Origin: Methanobacterium sp. UBA279
Lineage (GTDB): Archaea; Methanobacteriota; Methanobacteria; Methanobacteriales; Methanobacteriaceae
DNA length: 16,187 nt
NCBI GenBank assembly: GCA_002502855.1
Contig: DAQK01000045.1
Span: forward strand, 1-16,187
Direction: 5' to 3'
Position 1 is the stretch's first letter. Each line of letters opens with the position of its first letter. Positions 7,881 through 16,070 of this stretch are shown piece after piece. The position numbers were made by a program, and so were the translations under genes. Below the pieces are notes generated by a model, which saw only the letters and a list, made by a program, of their open reading frames with translations, was not told the DNA's origin and searched no databases.

Positions 7881-8057
7881 TCTCTGAAGACACATATTAT
7901 TCATCTTTGAAGATACATATTTTCTAGTTGAAGGTACACCATCAACAAAAAAAATTTTTAACCCCAGAGATAAATAAGTAACTGTTGAATTAAACAAATT
8001 TCAGGAGTTTAAAACTTTTTTCTTGCGAACTGAATTTCACAAATTTGGGTTCTAAAG

Positions 8058-8291
8058 ATGGCGAAAAACGTCTTGAATATGGTTCTATGGCATCCTGACA
8101 TGGAAGTAAACCGGACTATAATAAGTTATATCCATAGAGGGGCACGTGGAAATATTAAAACAGTCCCGGGGAGCCAGATAGACAGAATCGAGAATGGATT
8201 TCTCATCTTAAATGATGAAACCCAGATTCCCTTCCACCGGATAATAAAGGTGGAATATGATGATAAAATACTATGGAAAAAGAGTCCTTGA
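8058..8291 (+). CDS. UPF0248 / DUF504 (MJ1316-type) small protein
   Basis: This 77-residue protein matches the UPF0248 pattern: an N-terminal VLNMVLWHPD, a central YIHRGARGNIKTVPGSQI, and a C-terminal ILNDETQIPFHRIIKVEYD. The family corresponds to the MJ1316 domain, which has been proposed to recognise cyclic phosphate ends of RNA; that role is family-level prediction, not established for this protein. It is a basic single-domain version without fused partners. The gene opens a plus-strand operon, with 18 bp between its stop and the next start. A TATA-like GATAAATAAG near 7969-7978 is a possible promoter. No strong ribosome binding site precedes the ATG. Confidence 0.85.
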   Translation: MAKNVLNMVLWHPDMEVNRTIISYIHRGARGNIKTVPGSQIDRIENGFLILNDETQIPFHRIIKVEYDDKILWKKSP

Positions 8292-8309
8292 ATAAAAAGG
8301 AGTATTATA

Positions 8310-9107
8310 ATGACCAGTACAGCCCTAGTAAAAGATTACATGACCAAGAAAGTTATCACAGTCACCCCAGACACTCCAGCTGGTGAAGTTATAGAATTGA
8401 TGAAGTTAACCGGCCACGACGGATTCCCAGTTAAGACCAATGGGGAAGTAATTGGAATGGTAACTGCCTTTGATTTACTTTTAAAACCATGGTCGGATTT
8501 AGTGGAAGGACTGATGACCACCGATGTCGTTGTAGCGGATAAGGAAATGTCCATCAACGACGCCGCCCGGGTTATGTTCCGGATGGGCATATCCAGAATG
8601 CCCGTGATGGATAAAGAAGGCAAACTAGTGGGCATAATTACTAACACCGATATTGTAAGGTCACATATTGAAAGATCAACACCCACCAAGGTCAACTATT
8701 TCAAGAAGACCCTGGAACAGTTATACGGCATAAAAACCAAGCTGGTAAGGATGAAAGTGCCCATAAATAAGTTGAGACCTACCCAGAATAAAATCTATGC
8801 CGATGAACTGCAGGGCAGAACCTACGAGATCCAAAGAGGCCTGGCCGAGCCCACCATAGTGGTTAAAGTGGATAACAGATACGTGCTGGTGGATGGCCAT
8901 CACCGCACAGTTGCCGCCCTGAAACTGGGCTATGAAACGATCGACTCCTATGTAATTGAAATTGATGAGGATTTAAAGCTGGGAATCGAGAAGACTGCAG
9001 ATAAAGAGGGAATTTTTACATATGAAGATATTGACGTCATCGATGATGCACAACATCCTTTAATCGCCTTAACTGAAACTTTAAGAAAGGAAGAATCGAG
9101 AAAATGA
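8310..9107 (+). CDS. CBS-domain pair fused to ParB/sulfiredoxin-like domain
   Basis: This 265-residue protein has two CBS repeats: one at about residues 8-60 (VKDYMTKKVITV ... GMVTAFDLL) and one at 66-121 (EGLMTTDVVVA ... GIITNTDIVR). A linker follows, then a ParB/Srx-like domain at about 146-222 (VPINKLRP ... YVLVDGHHRTVAALKLG) with the signature DGHHR at 195-199. CBS pairs usually bind adenosine nucleotides or SAM. ParB/Srx-fold proteins include DNA-binding ParB, sulfiredoxin and free serine kinases such as archaeal SerK. There is no ParB helix-turn-helix after the domain, so plasmid partition is unlikely. AAAGGAG sits 6-7 bases ahead of the ATG. The stop codon overlaps the start of hisE (ATGA), which implies translational coupling. 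The exact reaction is unknown. Confidence 0.85.
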   Translation: MTSTALVKDYMTKKVITVTPDTPAGEVIELMKLTGHDGFPVKTNGEVIGMVTAFDLLLKPWSDLVEGLMTTDVVVADKEMSINDAARVMFRMGISRMPVMDKEGKLVGIITNTDIVRSHIERSTPTKVNYFKKTLEQLYGIKTKLVRMKVPINKLRPTQNKIYADELQGRTYEIQRGLAEPTIVVKVDNRYVLVDGHHRTVAALKLGYETIDSYVIEIDEDLKLGIEKTADKEGIFTYEDIDVIDDAQHPLIALTETLRKEESRK

Positions 9108-9394
9108 AGGAAAAAATTATAAGAGAAGTTTACCAGGTACTGGAAGACAGGCGGGATAATCCCATAGATTCTTACACATCCTATTTAATGAAGGACGATG
9201 AAAAATTGGCCGAGGATAAAATACTGGAAAAGATAGGGGAAGAAGCAGCCGAGGTTATAATCGCCGCCAAAAACGATGAAAAACTGGTCCCAGAAGCTGC
9301 CGATCTAATCTTCCACACGTTACTAATACTTGTATATAAAAACATCGAGATAGATGAGCTCTTTGATGAGTTTGAAAGGAGAAAAGGGCGTTAA
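9104..9394 (+). CDS. hisE: Phosphoribosyl-ATP pyrophosphohydrolase
   Basis: This 96-residue enzyme hydrolyses phosphoribosyl-ATP to phosphoribosyl-AMP in the second step of histidine synthesis. The MazG-like metal-binding core is visible as KIGEEAAEVIIAAKN (about residues 43-57) followed by EAADLIFHTLLIL (65-77), with the E and D residues that hold magnesium. Length fits a stand-alone HisE; HisI is not fused. Its ATG overlaps the stop of the CBS/ParB-like gene by four bases (ATGA), so it is read from the same transcript. Other his genes are not in the window. Transcription probably ends in the T run at 9398-9407. Confidence 0.95.
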   Translation: MKEKIIREVYQVLEDRRDNPIDSYTSYLMKDDEKLAEDKILEKIGEEAAEVIIAAKNDEKLVPEAADLIFHTLLILVYKNIEIDELFDEFERRKGR

Positions 9395-9429
9395 TTGATT
9401 TTTTTATTGACTAAAAAAAAGTTACTACT
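9395..9429. terminator. Convergent T-rich terminators between hisE and comE
   Basis: The 35 bp gap has TTTTTTT on the plus strand just after hisE and, on the minus strand, a run of eight T just after comE (complement of about 9413-9421). This compact arrangement fits archaeal oligo-T terminators serving both genes. Confidence 0.55.
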
Positions 9430-9969
9430 TTATTTTAAATTCTCCATGAACCGTTCCTTAATCTCTTCTGGTTCCATATCAATAACAGGTACATCAGCAT
9501 TACCCGGTTCGACCTTAGCATGTACAAATACCGGTCCTTCAGCCTTTAAAACTTCCGTTAAATCTAAATCTCCCTTGAATGAGAATATATTCTTAAATCC
9601 CACAGCCTCTGCTATCCGGGATAGGTTTACAGTACTGGCGTAGGTGCACTGGGACCCGGTTGAACCGTAACACTCGTTATCCAGCAATATCAGTATAAAA
9701 TTCTCTGGGTCCTGGTTGTAAATGGTGACCAGACTACCGAGGTTCATTAAAAGTGATCCATCCCCATCCAGGGCCACCACTTTTCTTTCCTGGGCGAGGG
9801 CCAGGCCTAAACCTATGGAAGAGGCCATTCCCATGGATCCCAGCATATAAAAATGGGTGGGCGAATCTTTGACCGCGTATAACTCCCGGGAGGGAAAGCC
9901 TATGTTGCAGATTACCAGTTCATCCTCCAGCTGCTCGGAGATCCTTTTAATTGCATCAACTCTTTTCAT
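9430..9969 (-). CDS. comE: Sulfopyruvate decarboxylase subunit beta
   Basis: This 179-residue subunit carries the cofactor-binding half of the thiamine diphosphate enzyme that converts sulfopyruvate to sulfoacetaldehyde and CO2 in coenzyme M synthesis. The ThDP/Mg motif starts at GDG (69-71) and ends at DN (97-98), the usual spacing of about 27 residues; NEC YGSTG follows. The first gene of the pair, comD, ends 60 bp upstream on the same strand. CAGGGAAA lies about 9 bases before the ATG. Length is normal for the separate beta subunit; in some methanogens the two subunits are fused. Confidence 0.94.
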   Translation of the reverse strand: MKRVDAIKRISEQLEDELVICNIGFPSRELYAVKDSPTHFYMLGSMGMASSIGLGLALAQERKVVALDGDGSLLMNLGSLVTIYNQDPENFILILLDNECYGSTGSQCTYASTVNLSRIAEAVGFKNIFSFKGDLDLTEVLKAEGPVFVHAKVEPGNADVPVIDMEPEEIKERFMENLK

Positions 9970-10029
9970 TTTCTTATTTTTCCCTGTAAGCTTTATTTCC
10001 CTCTTAAAGTTTGATTAAATGATTAAATT

Positions 10030-10521
10030 TCACCAGAATCCAATTTCAAGCAACATGGCCACGGGGGAGCCGCCCATCTCAGATAAGAGCCAGGCTTCAG
10101 ACAGTGCTTTGTAAGCATCTTCCGGAGTCTTGGGGAGGAAATACGCGATTTCAAGGGTATCCAGTACACCAGGGGTAGCTTCTCCCATGGGTATCTGTGC
10201 GCTCATAAATTCCCCTTCAGTACCGCGGTGGCTCATAACCATCAGGATTGGCAGCTTGTATAGCTTATAGAGGGAAGCTAAAACATTTACAGAATTACCT
10301 AACCCGGAGTTCTGCATTAAAATAGCTGTTTTCTTACCACCCAGGTAGGCGCCGGCGCAGATACCGAACCCCTCTTCTTCCCGGGTCACCGGGACATGGG
10401 TGATCTCCTCGTCACAGTCCACCATCTCTATTATCTTACCCAGATTTACACAGGGCAGACTGACCACGAAGTCTATACCTGCCTTTTTAAGGCCCTGATA
10501 AATAGCATCACTGCTGTCCAT
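10030..10521 (-). CDS. comD: Sulfopyruvate decarboxylase subunit alpha
   Basis: This 163-residue subunit is the pyrimidine-binding half of the ThDP-dependent decarboxylase. The segment VPVTREEEGFGICAGAYLGG at residues 43-62 contains the glutamate that activates the cofactor in this superfamily (E48-E50 region), and MQNSGLGNSVNVL follows as in acetolactate synthase relatives. I start at the ATG at 10521 (MDSSDAIY); a GTG nine bases upstream is possible but adds only MFK. With ComE it forms the enzyme of coenzyme M synthesis that acts on sulfopyruvate, downstream of ComA, ComB and ComC. The gene diverges from the FUSC-type gene, sharing a 165 bp control region. Confidence 0.94.
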   Translation of the reverse strand: MDSSDAIYQGLKKAGIDFVVSLPCVNLGKIIEMVDCDEEITHVPVTREEEGFGICAGAYLGGKKTAILMQNSGLGNSVNVLASLYKLYKLPILMVMSHRGTEGEFMSAQIPMGEATPGVLDTLEIAYFLPKTPEDAYKALSEAWLLSEMGGSPVAMLLEIGFW

Positions 10522-10549
10522 TTTAAACACTTGTAGTTTAATTAGTTAC

Positions 10550-10565
10550 CTACTATCTTTAGTAG
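10550..10565. repeat. 16 bp perfect inverted repeat upstream of comD
   Basis: CTACTATCTTTAGTAG consists of 6 bp arms CTACTA/TAGTAG around TCTT, 29 bp upstream of the comD start. It could be an operator or a small hairpin in the comDE leader. No second copy is obvious in the window. Confidence 0.35.
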
Positions 10566-10626
10566 TCTATTCTAATAAACTTGAGTATTCCTAGAGGATA
10601 ATCTACTTAAATATTTGCTAGTTAAC

Positions 10627-10637
10627 TTTATATAAAA
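10627..10637 (+). promoter_or_regulatory. TATA box of the FUSC-type gene
   Basis: TTTATATAAAA is a near-consensus archaeal TATA box. It predicts transcription start near 10660, giving a leader of about 27 bases that contains GAGGGGG (10675-10681), a strong ribosome binding site five bases ahead of a GTG start at 10687. Confidence 0.6.
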
Positions 10638-10686
10638 CAGAATAGAAAAATTATTACTGTATTCTAATTATAAAGAGGGGGTTAAC

Positions 10687-11499
10687 GTGGTCATGCCACA
10701 AAGGAAGAGTAAATTTGAAAGATTGAAGGTACTTATTAGACCTACAGGTAAACCACTGTGGGCAACCGCGGTAAAATCCTTTCTTTTAATGGTCTTAGCG
10801 GTTCTAATAGCTATATTATTAGGTTGGGATAATGGTATCTTTGTGGTTGCCATCGTCACCATCGTAATCACCAGGATAATAGATATAGATCTACCAGTTA
10901 GAAAGGTAGCTCCTCTAACGTTTGTTGGATTTATCATGGCCATGTTGGCTTTTACCAGTGTCTCTTTAGGATTAAGCAGTGATCTTATTTTTATATTAAT
11001 CACAGTTATCTGGGCCTTTTTCTGTATTTCTCTGTATATATTCGGGAAATCAATTGGATTTTTTGGTTACATAATATTCGTCATGTACTTCATTGCGGTG
11101 ATAGTGGTTAATACTAAATCTACACCATTGGACTATATTTATTACTGTTTACTGGCATTTTTAGTTTCTTCACTCCTGTTTATACCACGTTTATGGAAAA
11201 TGAAAGAGGATCTGCGTAGTAGGGTGGCAGTGGGATTTGATCCTCAAAATTCTTTACAGTTGGGTTTAAAAAACTTACATGCACTTTCAGGCGTCCCACT
11301 GGATCCCACTGACTATGAACTTTTTAAATTAGGACTCTATCTATCTGGTTTTCGTGAGTACAGTAAATTACTCTACTCCCGGATATCTAAAGGATATCAG
11401 GATAAATTCAAAGAATACCTGGAGGATATAAACAAAACCAGCTTAAAGATAGGTGAATCAATAATACAAGTAAAGATCAAGTTAATATTGATAAGTTAA
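10687..11499 (+). CDS. FUSC-family membrane protein, N-terminal part (frameshifted gene)
   Basis: This is the first part of what appears to be a single gene of about 660 codons (10687-12674). The 270-residue frame has about six membrane segments in residues 24-170 (e.g. FLLMVLAVLIAILLGW, FVVAIVTIVI, LIFILITVIWAFFCISLYIF) and then a cytoplasmic helical region. From about 11457 the translation loses its helical, charged character (VKIKLILIS) and stops, while the frame one base back opens and carries the expected continuation. FUSC proteins are relatives of aromatic-acid exporters and fusaric-acid resistance pumps; the substrate is unknown here. GTG at 10687 is favoured by the spacing of GAGGGGG; ATG at 10693 is the alternative. 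Confidence 0.75.
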   Translation: MVMPQRKSKFERLKVLIRPTGKPLWATAVKSFLLMVLAVLIAILLGWDNGIFVVAIVTIVITRIIDIDLPVRKVAPLTFVGFIMAMLAFTSVSLGLSSDLIFILITVIWAFFCISLYIFGKSIGFFGYIIFVMYFIAVIVVNTKSTPLDYIYYCLLAFLVSSLLFIPRLWKMKEDLRSRVAVGFDPQNSLQLGLKNLHALSGVPLDPTDYELFKLGLYLSGFREYSKLLYSRISKGYQDKFKEYLEDINKTSLKIGESIIQVKIKLILIS

Positions 11500-11582
11500 A
11501 TGAGGATGTTTCAATTATAAAGAAAGCGACTATAGATTCTGGTGAAAAAGATCTCAATGCTTTCCTGGGTATCGGTTATCAG

Positions 11583-12674
11583 ATGGTGGAGCTTATTAAA
11601 AGATCTGCCGAACTTTTATCAGATAAGATATCCGGAGAAAAGTTAAAAATATCCACAGCTAAAACATCCCTTAAGGATGTTCTTAAGGCTAATTTTAACC
11701 TTAAAAATATTTACATGCGGCATGCGGTACGTTTTGCACTGGCCATGACTGTAGGTCTTTTATTAGTTCATCTTACTCATGGCCGAGATGTTATCTGGGT
11801 GACCATGGGTATTTTAATTGTCATAAGACCAGATGTAACCAGCACAATCAACAGTATGGTGGTGAGGGTTTTGTATAATTTACTTGCTATCATAATAGCC
11901 ATTATCCTGGCATTTTTCTTCCCACATGAGATACTGTTGATATTTGCCCTTATCATGATTTTCTTAGCTCTAGCATGGTTACCTAACTACGTTGGACCTT
12001 CAGTAATGGCCCTTACCGTGTTCACGGTATTGGTATGGCCCACTGGAACAGTAATTGAAAACTCCATGGCCAGGATAATCGATATAACTTTAGGGGCCGT
12101 AATAGCCATCATCTGTGCTTACGTTATTTTGCCAAGTAGGGTTACCATAGATCTACCGGGTCTACTTGCCAGTGCCATCAAAGCGAATAAGGCGTACATG
12201 AAAACGGTAATAGTACCTCCGGAAGAGTACAACCACCAGAAAGCGGTTCAACAATTTAACAACTATTTATTACAGGAAAATAATCTAGAAGCGGGTATTG
12301 CAAAGATTCAGGATTTCTTCACGGACATAAGTGATGATATGGTCATCTATGATGGTTTGATAGCTGTTAATCATAAGTTATTTGCTGATATATCAGTATT
12401 AGGTGCATTACAGGAGAAAAAACTGGTAAAAGATGTTCATATTGATAATCAACCATTGATATCCATTATGGATGATCTTATAGGAGCAGTAGAAAAGGAT
12501 GTTAAGCCCAGTAAAGCTTATTTAGATTCTTCTCATTATTCGTTTGAATCATATGTTCGGAAGGATTTAGATCAGTACGTGAATTGGGTGATATCTGATG
12601 TAGGTTTGCTCCAGGAATTAGTATATTCTGGTTCAGTTAAGGATATTTTCGCCAGATATCGAGATATAATCTGA
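11583..12674 (+). CDS. FUSC-family membrane protein, C-terminal part (frameshifted gene)
   Basis: This is the second half of the same gene. Residues 44-185 hold a six-helix FUSC_2-like membrane unit beginning YMRHAVRFALAMTVGLLL and including VIWVTMGILIVIRPD, a typical family signature, followed by a soluble helical tail to the end. The frame is open upstream to 11457 and reads NTSKDQVNIDKLNEDVSIIK and on through GIGYQ into the ATG at 11583, so that ATG is internal rather than a true start: no ribosome binding site precedes it. The break from the first half lies in 11457-11496. If the shift is genuine, this half is probably not made or is made poorly. Confidence 0.75.
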   Translation: MVELIKRSAELLSDKISGEKLKISTAKTSLKDVLKANFNLKNIYMRHAVRFALAMTVGLLLVHLTHGRDVIWVTMGILIVIRPDVTSTINSMVVRVLYNLLAIIIAIILAFFFPHEILLIFALIMIFLALAWLPNYVGPSVMALTVFTVLVWPTGTVIENSMARIIDITLGAVIAIICAYVILPSRVTIDLPGLLASAIKANKAYMKTVIVPPEEYNHQKAVQQFNNYLLQENNLEAGIAKIQDFFTDISDDMVIYDGLIAVNHKLFADISVLGALQEKKLVKDVHIDNQPLISIMDDLIGAVEKDVKPSKAYLDSSHYSFESYVRKDLDQYVNWVISDVGLLQELVYSGSVKDIFARYRDII

Positions 12675-12773
12675 TTTAATATGAAATAAATTTTTTGAAC
12701 ATTTAAGTAGGGCTAAAAAGGAATAAAAATTTGAATAGATTGATATATACAAAATTAATAAAAAAAGAATGGT

Positions 12774-13865
<1,092 letters not shown>

Positions 13866-14132
13866 TTGTTAATCCCTCCATATCTAACTAGACATGTACT
13901 TAAATTAACATGGCCCACACTCATAGTTATCTTTTTCGTATTGTTATTTAGTATGACCAATGATTTAACAATACATACCAAGTTAAATAGAACCCGCTAA
14001 ATATTTCTTTAAGGCCAAAATTGGATATTATTTGTTGAAAAAATTTTTAATAGTCTTTAGGGAATAAACATCAAATAAGAATGGGTTAAAATAAATTTTA
14101 TAGAATCAAAATGAAATTAGAGGTTGATAAGA

Positions 14133-14660
14133 TCATTTATCCTCAACTAAAACCTTCAATTTACCATCGTATAGATCTATTATAAGGCCGTGTACAGGAA
14201 CATCATCCGGGATAAATGGAGATTCCTTTATTTCTCGAACTGCGTTTAACACATTCTCTTCTTCACCTTCAATTGCCCCTATCCATTCTTTGAGATCAAC
14301 CCCAGAAATAATTTCCTCAGAGATTCCTCTGGCTTTCATGGCACTTATGAGTTTTTCAGGGTCTACATTGGCCATTCCGCATTCGTAGTGTCCTACCACC
14401 ATAACCTCTTCCGCACCAAGTGCGTATATTGCCGCTGCAACGGATCGTATAACATCCCTGTCGACTATGGTGTTACCTGCATTTTTGATTATCTTTGCGT
14501 CTCCCCTGTCTATTCCCATGGCTGGTTCTAAAAAACCGGTGAGCCGTGTATCCATACAGGTTACAATGGCCAGTTTCTTTTGTGGGGAGTGGCTTAGTTT
14601 TTTTGGTTCAAATTCTTTAACAAATTCTTGGTTGGCTTTGAGTACTTCCTCAAGTATCAT
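14133..14660 (-). CDS. cab: Beta-class carbonic anhydrase
   Basis: This 175-residue enzyme interconverts CO2 and bicarbonate. Zinc ligands are visible: C35 in TCMDTR, and H91 and C94 in GHYECG, with the Asp-Arg pair D37/R39 that controls the active site. Spacing and length agree with the Methanothermobacter Cab (Cys32, His87, Cys90). In a CO2-reducing methanogen it helps supply CO2 or bicarbonate for methanogenesis and carboxylations. AAGGTGATAAATA precedes the ATG and gives a canonical GGTGAT ribosome binding site. The 5' region is unusual: a tandem duplication of the leader and a 119 bp nested inverted repeat lie between this gene and the upstream fdhB-like gene. Confidence 0.95.
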   Translation of the reverse strand: MILEEVLKANQEFVKEFEPKKLSHSPQKKLAIVTCMDTRLTGFLEPAMGIDRGDAKIIKNAGNTIVDRDVIRSVAAAIYALGAEEVMVVGHYECGMANVDPEKLISAMKARGISEEIISGVDLKEWIGAIEGEEENVLNAVREIKESPFIPDDVPVHGLIIDLYDGKLKVLVEDK

Positions 14661-14668
14661 TATTTATC

Positions 14669-14715
14669 ACCTTAAATTGTATCATCCTCTAAATACCTTA
14701 AATTGTATCCTCTAA
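14669..14715. repeat. Tandem duplication in the cab leader
   Basis: ACCTTAAATTGTATCATCCTCTAA (starting at 14669 and 24 bases long, differing by a 3-base ATC insertion) is followed directly by ACCTTAAATTGTATCCTCTAA at 14695-14715. On the minus strand each copy ends in AATTTAAGGT, and the copy nearer the gene supplies the ribosome binding site AAGGTGAT. Confidence 0.7.
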
Positions 14716-14720
14716 GATAA

Positions 14721-14839
14721 AGTAAACCGCATTTACTATGGGTGATCTATTATTCTCATTTTAAGAGGTGATTCCTAGAATTTGAGCGAATTTTTCTAGT
14801 GAATATGATATAATCTATCACCCTGAAAATGCGGTTACT
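14721..14839. repeat. 119 bp nested inverted repeat between the fdhB-like gene and cab
   Basis: The outer arms are 14721-14746 and 14817-14839. They pair as AGTAA/TTACT, then CCGCATTT/AAATGCGG, then GGGTGAT/ATCACCC, about 20 bp with a one-base bulge and a small internal loop. Inside them ATTAT (14749-14753) pairs with ATAAT (14810-14814), and TTC-CTAGAA (14772-14780) pairs with TTCTAG-t-GAA (14794-14803). Either strand could fold into one long hairpin. It may be a structured leader or 3' end, or a miniature inverted-repeat element; no flanking target duplication is visible. Confidence 0.65.
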
Positions 14840-14865
14840 CTACCCTATGGGGCTGAGGTTTTTTT

Positions 14866-16065
14866 TTATTCCTCACTTGGTTCTTTATCAGTTACAGAAA
14901 GTGGCGGTTTTTGTTCCAGGTCGTATCCTGGCTTGTAATCAAATTCTTCCTGTAATTTGACGTTTATTTCATGGAAGATTCTGGCCAGTGGTATTTCACT
15001 GGGGCAAACTTCTTCGCATTGTCCGCAGTTTGTGCAGGAGTCCACCATATGGAGCATTCTTACAAAGTGGAACATGGGTGACGGGGGTATTATTCCCTTT
15101 TCCACCCAGTTGTTGGATTCTGACTGGATGGAACAGTCCCTGCAGAAACAGAGTGGGCATGCTTCCCGGCAACCATAACATTTTATACACTTGGAGAATT
15201 CGTCCATGTACTGGTCGATTGTTATCAACGTGCCATCGTCTTCGAAGTTCCTGGTCTGCCATTTATTGGCCAGTTTTACCATTGATTTGTCGATGTTTGC
15301 ACGTGTTTCAACACCTTTAGGTACAGGATCCTGTACCCTTAGTGCTCCTGCTTTTATGGCTTTTTCCAGGACTTCTGCACCTTTTTCTGAAAACACCTCG
15401 ATGAAGGTTGCTTTTCCAGCTAAAGGTCCTATCACTCCCCAGTTACCCATGGCTATATCTGACATCCTTGGTATGTTATTTTCACATCTCCGGCAGTTGG
15501 TCCTGCGGCCGTATCCTTCATCTTCCAGATCATCTATGCTTATCTCCTTCTCTTCGTTGTCTGCTGTTTCTATTATCAGCTTTCCCCTGGCAATCTCTTC
15601 CTTCACCACCATGTCTGGATCAATTTCATAGAACTTTTCTACCATTTCACGGGCCTTCACCGGGGGTAAAGTACCGCCGCAGTTAACTCCAATCATGATC
15701 ACGTTGTCTCTTTCTATCTGTTTTCTTTTCATGAGTTCTACTATGGTCATTGCGTCACATGGTTTAGTGGTGACTGCTAATTTCAGGTCCTTTGCACCAT
15801 CAAGGTACCGGACAATGGTTTTGCCAATGTTCAACGTACCGCAGTGCAGTGACCCTGCTGATTCTATGACCTTATCAGGATCGGTTATAAGGGTAGGTAC
15901 AGCATCATACAGGTCTAAACCTTTCTTAACAGCCAATACTGCATCGACAATACCTTCTTCCAGGAGGAATTTCAGTACGGAGGTGACTGCTCCCCCGCAT
16001 TCTCCACTTTCTGCTATATCTGCGTCTTGAGATAATCCGTAGTACATGTCGTTTACTTCAACCAT
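14866..16065 (-). CDS. fdhB: F420-linked formate dehydrogenase beta subunit (FdhB/FlpB type)
   Basis: This 399-residue FrhB-family iron-sulfur flavoprotein passes electrons between coenzyme F420 and a partner catalytic subunit. The N-terminal GECGGAVTSVLKFLLEEGIVD (residues 21-41) begins the FAD/F420 domain, and a TNCRRCENN segment in the middle holds family cysteines. The C-terminal part carries two [4Fe-4S] ferredoxin-like sites: CIKCYGCREACPLCFCRDC at 293-311, with extra cysteines, and CTNCGQCEEVCP at 344-355. The 399-residue length and double ferredoxin tail fit FdhB rather than the shorter FrhB. GGTGAT lies five bases before the ATG and overlaps the stop region of the upstream mvhD-like gene, so they share an operon. 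Whether the catalytic partner is formate dehydrogenase or an Flp-type protein is not decidable here. Confidence 0.85.
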   Translation of the reverse strand: MVEVNDMYYGLSQDADIAESGECGGAVTSVLKFLLEEGIVDAVLAVKKGLDLYDAVPTLITDPDKVIESAGSLHCGTLNIGKTIVRYLDGAKDLKLAVTTKPCDAMTIVELMKRKQIERDNVIMIGVNCGGTLPPVKAREMVEKFYEIDPDMVVKEEIARGKLIIETADNEEKEISIDDLEDEGYGRRTNCRRCENNIPRMSDIAMGNWGVIGPLAGKATFIEVFSEKGAEVLEKAIKAGALRVQDPVPKGVETRANIDKSMVKLANKWQTRNFEDDGTLITIDQYMDEFSKCIKCYGCREACPLCFCRDCSIQSESNNWVEKGIIPPSPMFHFVRMLHMVDSCTNCGQCEEVCPSEIPLARIFHEINVKLQEEFDYKPGYDLEQKPPLSVTDKEPSEE

Positions 16066-16070
16066 TCAAA

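Noticed and set aside
8310..9107. Chromosome partition protein ParB
   Set aside because: The ParB-fold domain is not followed by a helix-turn-helix or dimer domain, there is no ParA partner, and a CBS pair precedes it.
11400..11520. Programmed -1 frameshift in the FUSC gene
   Set aside because: No slippery heptamer and no evident downstream stem; a single-base loss or sequencing error is simpler.
14467..16030. Several plus-strand ORFs of 70-146 codons opposite cab and the fdhB-like gene
   Set aside because: They are antisense shadows with Ser/Pro/Leu-rich translations and no start signals.
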